Below, in pieces: positions 13,701 to 28,446 of a DNA stretch of 64,000 nucleotides (its first letter is position 1; each line of letters begins with the position of its first letter). The translations under genes were made by a program, and so were the position numbers. The notes below the pieces were generated by a model that saw only the letters and a list, made by a program, of their open reading frames with translations, was not told the origin of the DNA and did no database searches. The stretch comes from Eledone cirrhosa. Its lineage: Eukaryota > Mollusca > Cephalopoda > Octopoda > Eledonidae. Location: positions 10,221,454 to 10,285,453 of the forward strand of contig OZ024740.1 of NCBI GenBank assembly GCA_964016885.1. Direction: 5' to 3'.

Positions 13701-16700
13701 AGAGTATATATAGGTGTTATAGTATAGAGTGTATGTAAGGTGTTATAGTATAGAGTGTATATAGGTGTTATAGTATAGAGTGTATATAGGGTTATAGTAT
13801 AGAGTGTATATAGGTGTTATAGTATAGAGTGTATATAGGTGTTATAGTATAGAGTGTATATCGGTGTTATAGTATAGAGTATATATGGTGTTATAATATA
13901 GAGTATATATAGGGTTATAGTATAGAGTGTATATAGGTGTTATAGTATAGAGTGTATATAGGTGTTATAGTATAGAGTGTATATCGGTGTTATAGTATAG
14001 AGTATATATAGGTGTTATAATATAGAGTATATATAGGGTTATAGTATAGAGTGTATGTAGGGGGTATAGCATAGAGTATATATAGGTGTTATAGTATAGA
14101 GTATATATAGGTGTTATAGTATAGAGTGTATATAGGTGTTATAGTATGGAGTGTATATAGGGTTATAGTATAGAGTGTATATAGGTGTTATAATATAGAG
14201 TGTATATAGGTGTTATAGTATAGAGTATATATAGATGTTATAGTATAGAGTGTATATAAGTGTTATAGTATAGAGTGTGATATAGGTGTTATAGTATAGA
14301 GTGTATATCGGTGTTATAGTATAGAGTGTATATAGGGTGTTATAGTATAGAGTATATATAGGTGTTATAATATAGTGTATATATAGGGTGTTATAGTATA
14401 GAGTGTATATAGGGTTATAGTATAGAGTGTATATAGGTGTCATAGTATAGAGTGTATAGGTGTTATAGTATAGAGTGTATATAGGTGTTATAATATAGAG
14501 TGTATATAGGTGTTATAGTATAGAGTGTATATAGGGTTATAGTATAGAGTGTATATAGGTGTTATAATATAGAGTGTATATAGGGTTATAGTATAGAGTG
14601 TGTATAGGTGTTATAGTATAGAGTGTATATAGGTGTTATAGTATAGAGTGTATATAGGTGTTATAGTATAGAGTGTATATAGGTGTCATAGTATAGAGTG
14701 TATATAGGGTTATAGTATAGAGTATATATAGGTGTTATAGTATAGAGTGTATATAGGGTTATAGTATAGAGTGTATATAGGGTGATAGTATAAGTGTATA
14801 TAGGGTTATAGTATAGAGTGTATATAGGGTTATAGTATAGAGTGTATATAGGGTTATAGTATAGCGTGTATATAGGTGTTATAGTATAGAGTATATATAG
14901 GTGTTATAGTATAGAGTGTATATAGGTGTTATAGTATAAAGTGTATATAGGATTATAGTATAGAGTGTATATAGGGTTATAGTATAGAGTGTATATAGGG
15001 TTATGGTATAGAGTGTATATAGGGTTATAGTATAAAGTGTATATAGGGTTATAGTATAGCGTGTATATAGGTGTTATAGTATAGAGTGTATATAGAGTTA
15101 TAGTATAAAGTGTATATAGGGTTAAAGTATAGAGTGTATATAGGTGTTATAATATAGAGTGTATATAGGGTTTATAGTATAGAGTGTGTATAGGTGTTAT
15201 AGTATAGAGTGTATATAGGTGTTATAGTATAGAGTGTATATAGGTGTTATAGTATAGAGTGTATATAGGGTTATAGTATAGAGTGTATATAGGGTTATAG
15301 TATAGAGTGTATATAGGTGTTATAGTATAGAGTATATATAGGTGTTATAGTATAGAGTGTATATAGGTGTTATAGTATAAAGTGTATATAGGATTATAGT
15401 ATAGAGTGTATATAGGGTTATAGTATAGAGTGTATATAGGGTTATAGTATAGAGTGTATATAGGGTTATAGTATAAAGTGTATATAGGGTTATAGTATAG
15501 AGTGTATATAGGTGTTATATTATAGAGTGTATATAGGGTTATAGTATAAAGTGTATATAGGGTTATAGTATAGAGTGTATATAGGGTTATAGTATAAAGT
15601 GTATATAGGGTTATAGTATAGAGTGTATATAGGTGTTATAATATAGAGTGTATATAGGGTTATAGTATAGAGTGTGTATAGGTGTTATAGTATAGAGTGT
15701 ATATAGGTGTTATAGTATAGAGTGTATATAGGTGTTATAGTATAGAGTGTATATAGGTGTTATAGTATAGAGTGTATATAGGTGTTATAGTATAGAGTGT
15801 ATATAGGTGTTATAATATAGAGTGTATATAGGTGTTATAGTATAGAGTGTATATAGGTGTTATAGTATAGAGTGTATATAGGTGTTATAGTATAGAGTGT
15901 ATATAGGTGTTATAGTATAGAGTGTATATAGGTGTTATATTATAGAGTGTGTATAGGTGTTATAGTATAGAGTGTATATAGGTGTTATAGTATAGAGTGT
16001 AAATAGGTGTTATAGTATAGAGTGTATATAGGTGTTATAGTATAGAGTGTATGTAGGTGTTATAGTATAGAGTGTTATAGTATAGAGTGTATATAGGTGT
16101 TATAGTATAGAGTGTATATAGGTGTTATAGTATAGAGTGTATATAGGTGTTATAGTATAGAGTGTATATAGGTGTTATAGTATAGAGTATATATAGGTGT
16201 TATAATATAGAGTATATATAGGGTTATAGTATAGAGTGTATATAGGTGTTATAGTATAGAGTGTATATAGGTGTTATAGTATAGAGTGTATATCGGTGTT
16301 ATAGTATAGAGTATATATAGGTGTTATAATATAGAGTATATATAGGGTTATAGTATAGAGTGTATATAGGTGTTATAGTATAGAGTGTATATAGGGTTAT
16401 AGTATAGAGTGTATATAGGTGTTATAGTATGGAGTGTATATAGGGTTATAGTATAGAGTGTATATAGGTGTTATAATATAGAGTGTATATAGGTGTTATA
16501 GTATAGAGTGTATATAGGTGTTATAGTATAGAGTATATATAGGTGTTATAATATAGTGTATATATAGGTGTTATAGCATAGAGTGTATATAGGGTTATAG
16601 TATAGAGTGTATATAGGTGTCATAGTATAGAGTGTATATAGGTATTATAGTATAGAGTGTATATAGGTGTTATAATATAGAGTGTATATAGGTGTTATAG

Positions 16701-19700
16701 TATAGAGTGTATATAGGGTTATAGTATAGAGTGTATATAGGTGTTATAATATAGAGTGTATATAGGGTTATAGTATAGAGTGTGTATAGGTGTTATAGTA
16801 TAGAGTGTATATAGGTGTTATAGTATAGAGTGTATATAGGTGTTATAGTATAGAGTGTATATAGGGTTGTAGTATTGAGTGTATATAGGGTTATAGTATA
16901 GAGTGTATATAGGTGTTATAGTATAGAGTGTATATAGGGTTATAGTATAGAGTGTATATAGGGTTATAGTATAGAGTGTATATAGGTGTTATAATATAGA
17001 GTGTATATAGGGTTATAGTATAGAGTGTATATAGGTTATAGTATAGAGTGTATATAGGTGTTATAGTATAGAGTGTATATAGGTGTTATAGTATAGAGTG
17101 TATATAGGGTTATAGTATAGAGTGTATATAGGGTTATAGTATAGAGTGTATATAGGTGTTATAGTATAGAGTGTATATAGGTGTTATAGTATAAAGTGTA
17201 TATAGGGTTATAGTATAAAGTGTATATAGGGTTATAGTATAAAGTGTATATAGGGTTATAGTATAGAGTGTATATAGGTGTTATAGTATAGAGTGTATAT
17301 AGGTGTCATAGTATAGAGTGTATATAGGGTTATAGTATAGAGTGTGTATAGGTGTTATAGTATAGAGTGTATATAGGTGTTATAGTATAGAGTGTATATA
17401 GGTGTTATAGTATAGAGTGTATATAGGGTTATAGTATAGAGTGTATATAGGGTTATAGTATAGAGTGTATATAGGTGTTATAGTATAGAGTATATATAGG
17501 TGTTATAGTATAGAGTGTATATAGGTGTTATAGTATAAAGTGTATATAGGATTATAGTATAGAGTGTATATAGGGTTATAGTATAGAGTGTATATAGGGT
17601 TATAGTATAGAGTGTATATAGGGTTATAGTATAAAGTGTATATAGGGTTATAGTATAGAGTGTATATAGGTGTTATAGTATAGAGTGTATATAGGGTTAT
17701 AGTATAAAGTGTATATAGGGTTATAGTATAGAGTGTATATAGGGTTATAGTATAAAGTGTATATAGGGTTATAGTATAGAGTGTATATAGGTGTTATAAT
17801 ATAGAGTGTATATAGGGTTATGGTATAGAGTGTGTATAGGTGTTATAGTATAGAGTGTATATAGGTGTTATAGTATAGAGTGTATATAGGTGTTATAGTA
17901 TAGAGTGTATATAGGTGTTATAGTATAGAGTGTATGTAGGTGTTATAGTATAGAGTGTTATAGTATAGAGTGTATATAGGTGTTATAGTATAGAGTGTAT
18001 ATAGGTGTTATAGTATAGAGTGTATATAGGTGTTATAGTATAGAGTGTATATAGGTGTTATAGTATAGAGTGTATATAGGTGTTATAGTATAGAGTGTAT
18101 ATAGGTGTTATAGTATAGAGTGTATATCGGTGTTATAGTATAGAGTGTATATAGGTGTTATAGTATAGAGTGTATATAGGTGTTATAGTATAGAGTGTAT
18201 ATAGGTGTTATTGTATAGAGTATATATAGGTGTTATAGTATAGAGTGTATTAGGTGTTATAGTATAGAGTGTATATAGGTGTTATAGTATAGAGTGTATA
18301 TAGGGTTATAGTATAGAGTGTATATAGGTGTTATAGTATAGAGTGTATATAGGTGTTATAGTATAGAGTGTATATCGGTGTTATAGTATAGAGTATATAT
18401 AGGTGTTATAATATAGAGTATATATAGGGTTATAGTATAGAGTGTATATAGGTGTTATAGTATAGAGTGTATATAGGTGTTATAGTATAGAGTGTATATC
18501 GGTGTTATAGTATAGAGTATATATAGGTGTTATAATATAGAGTATATATAGGGTTATAGTATAGAGTGTATGTAGGGGGTATAGTATAGAGTATATATAG
18601 GTGTTATAGTATAGAGTATATATAGGTGTTATAGTATAGAGTGTATATAGGTGTTATAGTATGGAGTGTATATAGGGTTATAGTATAGAGTGTATATAGG
18701 TGTTATAATATAGAGTGTATATAGGTGTTATAGTATAGAGTATATATAGGTGTTATAGTATAGAGTGTATATAAGTGTTATAGTATAGAGTGTATATAGG
18801 TGTTATAGTATAGAGTGTATATAGGTGTTATAGTATAGAGTGTATATAGGTTTTATAGTATAGAGTATATATAGGTGTTATAATATAGTGTATATATAGG
18901 TGTTATAGCATAGAGTGTATATAGGGTTATAGTATAGAGTGTATATAGGTGTCATAGTATAGAGTGTATATAGGTGTTATAGTATAGAGTGTATATAGGT
19001 GTTATAATATAGAGTGTATATAGGTGTTATAGTATAGAGTGTATATAGGGTTATAGTATAGAGTGTATATAGGTGTTATAATATAGAGTGTATATAGGGT
19101 TATAGTATAGAGCGTGTATAGGTGTTATAGTATAGAGTGTATATAGGTGTTATAGTATAGAGTGTATATAGGTGTTATAGTATAGAGTGTATATAGGGTT
19201 ATAGTATAGAGTGTATATAGGGTTATAGTATAGAGTGTATATAGGTGTTATAGTATAGAGTGTATATAGGGTTATAGTATAGAGTGTATATAGGGTTATA
19301 GTATAGAGTGTATATAGGTGTTATAATATAGAGTGTATATAGGGTTATAGTATAGAGTGTATATAGGTTATAGTATAGAGTGTATATAGGTGTTATAGTA
19401 TAGAGTGTATATAGGTGTTATAGTATAGAGTGTATATAGGGTTATAGTATAGAGTGTATATAGGGTTATAATATAGAGTGTATATAGGTGTTATAGTATA
19501 GAGTGTATATAGGTGTTATAGTATAAAGTGTATATAGGGTTATAGTATAAAGTGTATATAGGGTTATAGTATAAAGTGTATATAGGGTTATAGTATAGAG
19601 TGTATATAGGTGTTATAGTATAGAGTGTATATAGGTGTCATAGTATAGAGTGTATATAGGGTTATAGTATAGAGTGTATATAGGTGTTATAGTATAGAGT

Positions 19701-22700
19701 GTATATAGGGTTATAGTATAGAGTGTATATAGGTGTTATAGTATAGAGTGTATATAGGTGTTATAGTATAGAGTGTATATAGGGTTATAGTAGAGAGTGT
19801 ATATAGGGTTATAGTATAGAGTGTATATAGGTGTTATAGTATAGAGTGTATATGGGTGTTATAGTATAGAGTGTATATAAGGTTATAGTATAGAGTGTAT
19901 ATTGGGTTATAGTATAGAGTATGTATAGGGTTATAGTATAGAGTGTATATAGGTGTTATAGTATAGAGTATATATAGGTGTTATAGTATAGAGTGTATAT
20001 AGGTGTTATAGTATAAAGTGTATATAGGATTATAGTATAGAGTGTATATAGGGTTATAGTATAGAGTGTATATAGGGTTATAGTATAGAGTGTATATAGG
20101 GTTATAGTATAAAGTGTATATAGGGTTATAGTATAGAGTGTATATAGGTGTTATAGTATAGAGTGTATATAGGGTTATAGTATAAAGTGTATATAGGGTT
20201 ATAGTATAGAGTGTATATAGGGTTATAGTATAAAGTGTATATAGGGTTATAGTATAGAGTGTATATAGGTGTTATAATATAGAGTGTATATAGGGTTATA
20301 GTATAGAGTGTGTATAGGTGTTATAGTATAGAGTGTATATAGGTGTTATAGTATAGAGTGTATATAGGTGTTATAGTATAGAGTGTATATAGGTGTTATA
20401 GTATAGAGTGTATATAGGTGTTATAGTATAGAGTGTATATAGGTGTTATAATATAGAGTGTATATAGGTGTTATAGTATAGAGTGTATATAGGTGTTATA
20501 GTATAGAGTGTATATAGGTGTTATAGTATAGAGTGTATATAGGTGTTATAGTATAGAGTGTATATAGGTGTTATATTATAGAGTGTGTATAGGTGTTATA
20601 GTATAGAGTGTATATAGGTGTTATAGTATAGAGTGTAAATAGGTGTTATAGTATAGAGTGTATATAGGTGTTATAGTATAGAGTGTATGTAGGTGTTATA
20701 GTATAGAGTGTTATAGTATAGAGTGTATATAGGTGTTATAGTATAGAGTGTATATAGGTGTTATAGTATAGAGTGTATATAGGTGTTATAGTATAGAGTG
20801 TATATAGGTGTTATAGTATAGAGTGTATATAGGTGTTATAGTATAGAGTATATATAGGTGTTATAATATAGAGTATATATAGGGTTATAGTATAGAGTGT
20901 ATATAGGTGTTATAGTATAGAGTGTATATAGGTGTTATAGTATAGAGTGTATATCGGTGTTATAGTATAGAGTATATATAGGTGTTATAATATAGAGTAT
21001 ATATAGGGTTATAGTATAGAGTGTATATAGGTGTTATAGTATAGAGTGTATATAGGGTTATAGTATAGAGTGTATATAGGTGTTATAGTATGGAGTGTAT
21101 ATAGGGTTATAGTATAGAGTGTATATAGGTGTTATAATATAGAGTGTATATAGGTGTTATAGTATAGAGTATATATAGGTGTTATAGTATAGAGTGTATA
21201 TAAGTGTTATAGTATAGAGTGTATATAGGTGTTATAGTATAGAGTGTATATAGGTGTTATAGTATAGAGTGTATATAGGTGTTATAGTATAGAGTATATA
21301 TAGGTGTTATAATATAGTGTATATATAGGTGTTATAGCATAGAGTGTATATAGGGTTATAGTATAGAGTGTATATAGGTGTCATAGTATAGAGTGTATAT
21401 AGGTGTTATAGTATAGAGTGTATATAGGTGTTATAATATAGAGTGTATATAGGTGTTATAGTATAGAGTGTATATAGGGTTATAGTATAGAGTGTATATA
21501 GGTGTTATAATATAGAGTGTATATAGGGTTATAGTATAGAGTGTGTATAGGTGTTATAGTATAGAGTGTATATAGGTGTTATAGTATAGAGTGTATATAG
21601 GTGTTATAGTATAGAGTGTATATAGGGTTGTAGTATTGAGTGTATATAGGGTTATAGTATAGAGTGTATATAGGTGTTATAGTATAGAGTGTATATAGGG
21701 TTATAGTATAGAGTGTATATAGGGTTATAGTATAGAGTGTATATAGGTGTTATAATATAGAGTGTATATAGGGTTATAGTATAGAGTGTATATAGGTTAT
21801 AGTATAGAGTGTATATAGGTGTTATAGTATAGAGTGTATATAGGTGTTATAGTATAGAGTGTATATAGGGTTATAGTATAGAGTGTATATAGGGTTATAA
21901 TATAGAGTGTATATAGGTGTTATAGTATAGAGTGATATAGGTGTTATAGTATAAAGTGTATATAGGGTTATAGTATAAAGTGTATATAGGGTTATAGTAT
22001 AAAGTGTATATAGGGTTATAGTATAGAGTGTATATAGGTGTTATAGTATAGAGTGTATATAGGTGTCATAGTATAGAGTGTATATAGGGTTATAGTATAG
22101 AGTGTGTATAGGTGTTATAGTATAGAGTGTATATAGGTGTTATAGTATAGAGTGTATATAGGTGTTATAGTATAGAGTGTATATAGGGTTATAGTATAGA
22201 GTGTATATAGGGTTATAGTATAGAGTGTATATAGGTGTTATAGTATAGAGTATATATAGGTGTTATAGTATAGAGTGTATATAGGTGTTATAGTATAAAG
22301 TGTATATAGGATTATAGTATAGAGTGTATATAGGGTTATAGTATAGAGTGTATATAGGGTTATAGTATAGAGTGTATATAGGGTTATAGTATAAAGTGTA
22401 TATAGGGTTATAGTATAGAGTGTATATAGGTGTTATAGTATAGAGTGTATATAGGGTTATAGTATAAAGTGTATATAGGGTTATAGTATAGAGTGTATAT
22501 AGGGTTATAGTATAAAGTGTATATAGGGTTATAGTATAGAGTGTATATAGGTGTTATAATATAGAGTGTATATAGGGTTATGGTATAGAGTGTGTATAGG
22601 CGTTATAGTATAGAGTGTATATAGGTGTTATAGTATAGAGTGTATATAGGTGTTATAGTATAGAGTGTATATAGGTGTTATAGTATAGAGTGTATGTAGG

Positions 22701-23352
22701 TGTTATAGTATAGAGTGTTATAGTATAGAGTGTATATAGGTGTTATAGTATAGAGTGTATATAGGTGTTATAGTATAGAGTGTATATAGGTGTTATAGTA
22801 TAGAGTGTATATAGGTGTTATAGTATAGAGTGTATATAGGTGTTATAGTATAGAGTGTATATAGGTGTTATAGTATAGAGTGTATATCGGTGTTATAGTA
22901 TAGAGTGTATATAGGTGTTATAGTATAGAGTGTATATAGGTGTTATAGTATAGAGTGTATATAGGTGTTATTGTATAGAGTATATATAGGTGTTATAGTA
23001 TAGAGTGTATGTAGGTGTTATAGTATAGAGTGTATATAGGTGTTATAGTATAGAGTGTATATAGGGTTATAGTATAGAGTGTATATAGGTGTTATAGTAT
23101 AGAGTGTATATAGGTGTTATAGTATAGAGTGTATATCGGTGTTATAGTATAGAGTATATATAGGTGTTATAATATAGAGTATATATAGGGTTATAGTATA
23201 GAGTGTATATAGGTGTTATAGTATAGAGTGTATATAGGTGTTATAGTATAGAGTGTATATCGGTGTTATAGTATAGAGTATATATAGGTGTTATAATATA
23301 GAGTATATATAGGGTTATAGTATAGAGTGTATGTAGGGGGTATAGTATAGAG
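4731..23352. repeat. Higher-order repeat blocks (left half of the satellite)
   Basis: Two rare variants mark duplicated blocks. The variant GTTATATTATAGAGTGTGTA occurs at about 4731, 6988, 10183, 13228, 15934 and 20570. The variant GTATGTAGGGGGTATAG occurs at about 5558, 7815, 10861, 14053, 18568 and 23329. The first two markers of each series are both 2,257 bp apart. Later spacings are about 3,045-3,195 bp, then 2.7 kb and 4.5-4.8 kb. The marker-to-marker distance inside a block is 827 bp in copies 1 and 2, 825 in copy 4, but 678 in copy 3, so blocks also gain or lose internal units. This pattern indicates amplification by unequal exchange or segmental duplication of multi-unit blocks. Confidence 0.85.
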
Positions 23353-26300
23353 TATATATAGGTGTTATAGTATAGAGTATATATAGGTGTTATAGTATAG
23401 AGTGTATATAGGTGTTATAGTATGGAGTGTATATAGGGTTATAGTATAGAGTGTATATAGGTGTTATAATATAGAGTGTATATAGGTGTTATAGTATAGA
23501 GTATATATAGGTGTTATAGTATAGAGTGTATATAAGTGTTATAGTATAGAGTGTATATAGGTGTTATAGTATAGAGTGTATATAGGTGTTATAGTATAGA
23601 GTGTATATAGGTTTTATAGTATAGAGTATATATAGGTGTTATAATATAGTGTATATATAGGTGTTATAGCATAGAGTGTATATAGGGTTATAGTATAGAG
23701 TGTATATAGGTGTCATAGTATAGAGTGTATATAGGTGTTATAGTATAGAGTGTATATAGGTGTTATAATATAGAGTGTATATAGGTGTTATAGTATAGAG
23801 TGTATATAGGGTTATAGTATAGAGTGTATATAGGTGTTATAATATAGAGTGTATATAGGGTTATAGTATAGAGCGTGTATAGGTGTTATAGTATAGAGTG
23901 TATATAGGTGTTATAGTATAGAGTGTATATAGGTGTTATAGTATAGAGTGTATATAGGGTTATAGTATAGAGTGTATATAGGGTTATAGTATAGAGTGTA
24001 TATAGGTGTTATAGTATAGAGTGTATATAGGGTTATAGTATAGAGTGTATATAGGGTTATAGTATAGAGTGTATATAGGTGTTATAATATAGAGTGTATA
24101 TAGGGTTATAGTATAGAGTGTATATAGGTTATAGTATAGAGTGTATATAGGTGTTATAGTATAGAGTGTATATAGGTGTTATAGTATAGAGTGTATATAG
24201 GGTTATAGTATAGAGTGTATATAGGGTTATAATATAGAGTGTATATAGGTGTTATAGTATAGAGTATATATAGGTGTTATAGTATAGAGTGTATATAGGT
24301 GTTATAGTATAAAGTGTATATAGGATTATAGTATAGAGTGTATATAGGGTTATAGTATAGAGTGTATATAGGGTTATAGTATAGAGTGTATATAGGGTTA
24401 TAGTATAAAGTGTATATAGGGTTATAGTATAGCGTGTATATAGGTGTTATAGTATAGAGTGTATATAGGGTTATAGTATAAAGTGTATATAGGGTTATAG
24501 TATAGAGTGTATATAGGTGTTATAATATAGAGTGTATATAGGGTTATAGTATAGAGTGTGTATAGGTGTTATAGTATAGAGTGTATATAGGTGTTATAGT
24601 ATAGAGTGTATATAGGTGTTATAGTATAGAGTGTATATAGGGTTATAGTATAGAGTGTATATAGGGTTATAGTATAGAGTGTATATAGGTGTTATAGTAT
24701 AGAGTGTATATAGGGTTATAGTATAGAGTGTATATAGGTTTATAGTATAGAGTGTATATAGGTGTTATAGTATAGAGTGTATATCGGGTTATAGTATAGA
24801 GTGTATATAGGTTATAGTATAGAGTGTATATAGGTGTTATAGTATAGAGTGTATATAGGTGTTATAGTATAGAGTGTATATAGGGTAATAGTATAGAGTG
24901 TATATAGGGTTATAATATAGAGTGTATATAGGTGTTATAGTATAGAGTGTATATAGGTGTTATAGTATAAAGTGTATATAGGGTTATAGTATAAAGTGTA
25001 TATAGGGTTATAGTATAAAGTGTATATAGGGTTATAGTATAGAGTGTATATAGGTCTTATATTATAGAGTGTATATAGGTGTTATAGTATAGAGTGTATA
25101 TAGGGTTATAGTATAGAGTGTATATAGGTGTTATAGTATAGAGTGTATATAGGGTTATAGTATAGAGTGTATATAGGGTTATAGTATAAAGTGTATATAG
25201 GTGTTATAGTATAAAGTGTATATAGGATTATAGTATAGAGTGTATATAGGGTTATAGTATAGAGTGTATATAGGGTTATAGTATAGAGTGTATATAGGGT
25301 TATAGTATAAAGTGTATATAGGGTTATAGTATAGAGTGTATATAGGGTTATAGTATAGAGTGTATATAGGTGTTATAATATAGAGTGTATATAGGGTTAT
25401 AGTATAGAGTGTGTATAGGTGTTATAGTATAGAGTGTATATAGGTGTTATAGTATAGAGTGTATATAGGTGTTATAGTATAGAGTGTATATAGGTGTTAT
25501 AGTATAGAGTGTATATAGGTGTGATAATGTAGAGTGTATATAGGTGTTATAGTATAGAGTGTATATAGGTGTTATAGTATAGAGTGTATATAGGTGTTAT
25601 AGTATAGAGTGTATATAGGTGTTATAGTATAGAGTGTATATAGGTGTTATAGTATAGAGTGTGTATAGGTGTTATAGTATAGAGTGTTTATAGGTGTTAT
25701 AGTATAGAGTGTATATAGGTGTTATTGTATAGAGTGTATATAGGTGTTATAGTATAGAGTGTATGTAGGTGTTATAGTATAGAGTGTTGTAGTATAGAGT
25801 GTATATAGGTGTTATAGTATAGAGTGTATATAGGTGTTATAGTATAGAGTATATATAGGTGTTATAGTATAGAGTGTATATAGGTGTTATAGTATAGAGT
25901 GTATATAGGTGTTATAATATAGAGTGTATATAGGGTTATAGTATAGAGTGTATATAGGTGTTATAGTATAGAGTGTATATAGGGTTATAGTATAAAGTGT
26001 ATATAGGGTTATAGTATAGAGTGTATATAGGGTTATAGTATAGAGTGTATATAGGGTTATAGTATAAAGTGTATATAGGTTTATAGTATAGAGTGTATAT
26101 AGGGTTATAGTATAGAGTGTATATAGGGTTATAGTATAGAGTGTATATAGGTGTTATAGTATAGAGTGTATATAGGGTTATAGTATAGAGTGTATATAGG
26201 GTTATAGTATAGAGTGTATATAGGTGTTATAGTATAGAGTGTATATAGGGTTATAGTATAGAGTGTATATTGGGTTATAGTATAGAGTGTATATAGGTGT

Positions 26301-28446
26301 TATAGAATAGAGTGTATATAGGTGTTATAGTATAGAGTGTATATAGGGTTATAGTATAGAGTGTATATAGGGTTATAGTATAGAGTGTATATAGGTGTTA
26401 TAGTATAGAGTGTATATAGGTGTTATAGTATAAAGTGTATATAGGGTTATAGTATAAAGTGTATATAGGGTTATAGTATAAAGTGTATATAGGGTTATAG
26501 TATAGAGTGTATATAGGTGTTATAGTATAGAGTGTATATAGGTGTTATAGTATAGAGTGTATATAGGGTTATAGTATAGGGTGTATATAGGTGTTATAGT
26601 ATAGAGTGTATATAGGGTTATAGTATAGAGTGTATATAGGTGTTATAGTATAAAGTGTATATAGGGTTATAGTATAAAGTGTATATAGGGTTATAGTATA
26701 AAGTGTATATAGGGTTATAGTATAGAGTGTATATAGGGTTATAGTATAGAGTGTATATAGGTTTTATAGTATAGAGTATATATAGGTGTTATAGTATAGA
26801 GTGTATATAGGTGTTATAGTATAAAGTGTATATAGGATTATAGTTTAGAGTGTATATAGGGTTATAGTATAGAGTGTATATAGGGTTATAGTATAAAGTG
26901 TATATAGGGTTATAGTATAGAGTGTATATAGGTGTTATAGTATAGAGTGTATATAGGGTTATAGTATAAAGTGTATATAGGGTTATAGTATAGAGTGTAT
27001 ATTGGGTTATAGTATAAAGTGTATATAGGGTTATAGTATAGAGTGTATATAGGTGTTATAATATAGAGTGTATATAGGGTTATAGTATAGAGTGTGTATA
27101 GGTGTTATAGTATAGAGTGTATATAGGTGTTATAGTATAGAATGTATATAGGTGTTATAGTATAGAGTGTATATAGGTGTTATAGTATAGAGTGTATGTA
27201 GGTGTTATAGTATAGAGTGTTATAGTATAGAGTGTATATAGGTGTTATAGTATAGAGTGTATATAGGTGTTATAGTATAGAGTGTATATACGTGTTATAG
27301 TATAGAGTGTATATAGGTGTTATAGTATAGAGTGTATATAGGTGTCATAGTATAGAGTGTATATAGGTGTTATAGTATAGAGTGTATATCGGGTTATAGT
27401 ATAGAGTGTATATCGGTGTTATTGTATAGAGTATATATAGGTGTTATAGTATAGAGTGTATGTAGGTGTTATAGTATAGAGTGTATATAGGTGTTATAGT
27501 ATAGAGTGTATATAGGGTTATAGTATAGAGTGTATATAGGTGTTATAGTATAGAGTGTATATAGGTGTTATAGTATAGAGTGTATATAGGTGTTATAGTA
27601 TAGAGTGTATGTAGGTGTTATAGTATAGAGTGTATATAGGTGTCATAGTATAGAGTGTATATAGGTGTTATAGTATAGAGTGTATATCGGTGTTATAGTA
27701 TAGAGTATATATAGGTGTATAGTATAGAGTGTATATAGGTGTTATAGTATAGAGTGTATATAGGGTGTATAGTATAGAGTGTATATAGGTGTTATAGTAT
27801 AGAGTATATATAGGTGTTATAGTATAGAGTATATATAGGTGTTATAGTATAGAGTGTATATAGGTGTTATAGTATGGAGTGTATATAGGGTTATAGTATA
27901 GAGTGTATATAGGTGTTATAATATAGAGTGTATATAGGTGTTATAGTATAAAGTATATATATGTGTTATAGTATAGAGTGTATATAAGTGTTATAGTATA
28001 GAGTGTATATAGGTGTTATAGTATAGAGTGTATATAGGTGTTATAGTATAGAGTGTATATAGGTGTTATAGTATAGAGTATATATAGGTGTTATAATATA
28101 GTGTATATATAGGTGTTATAGTATAGAGTGTATATAGGGTTATAGTATAGAGTGTGTATAGGTGTTATAGTATAGAGTGTATATAGGTGTTATAGTATAG
28201 AGTGTATATAGGTGTTATAGTATAGAGTGTATATAGGGTTATAGTATAGAGTGTATATAGGGTTATAGTATAGAGTGTATATAGGTGTTATAGTATAGAG
28301 TGTATATAGGGTTATAGTATAGAGTGTATATAGGGTTATAGTATAGAGTGTATATAGGTGTTATAGTATAGAGTGTATATAGGTGTTATAGTATAGAGTG
28401 TATATAGGGTTATAGTATAGAGTGTATATAGGTTATAGTATAGAGT

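Noticed and set aside
14213..14443. Minus-strand 76-codon frame inside the large satellite
   Set aside because: It arises from unit-length changes in the 24/25-bp repeat. It is all Tyr/Ile/Leu/Thr/Asn repeats and overlaps the block with suspected consensus errors.
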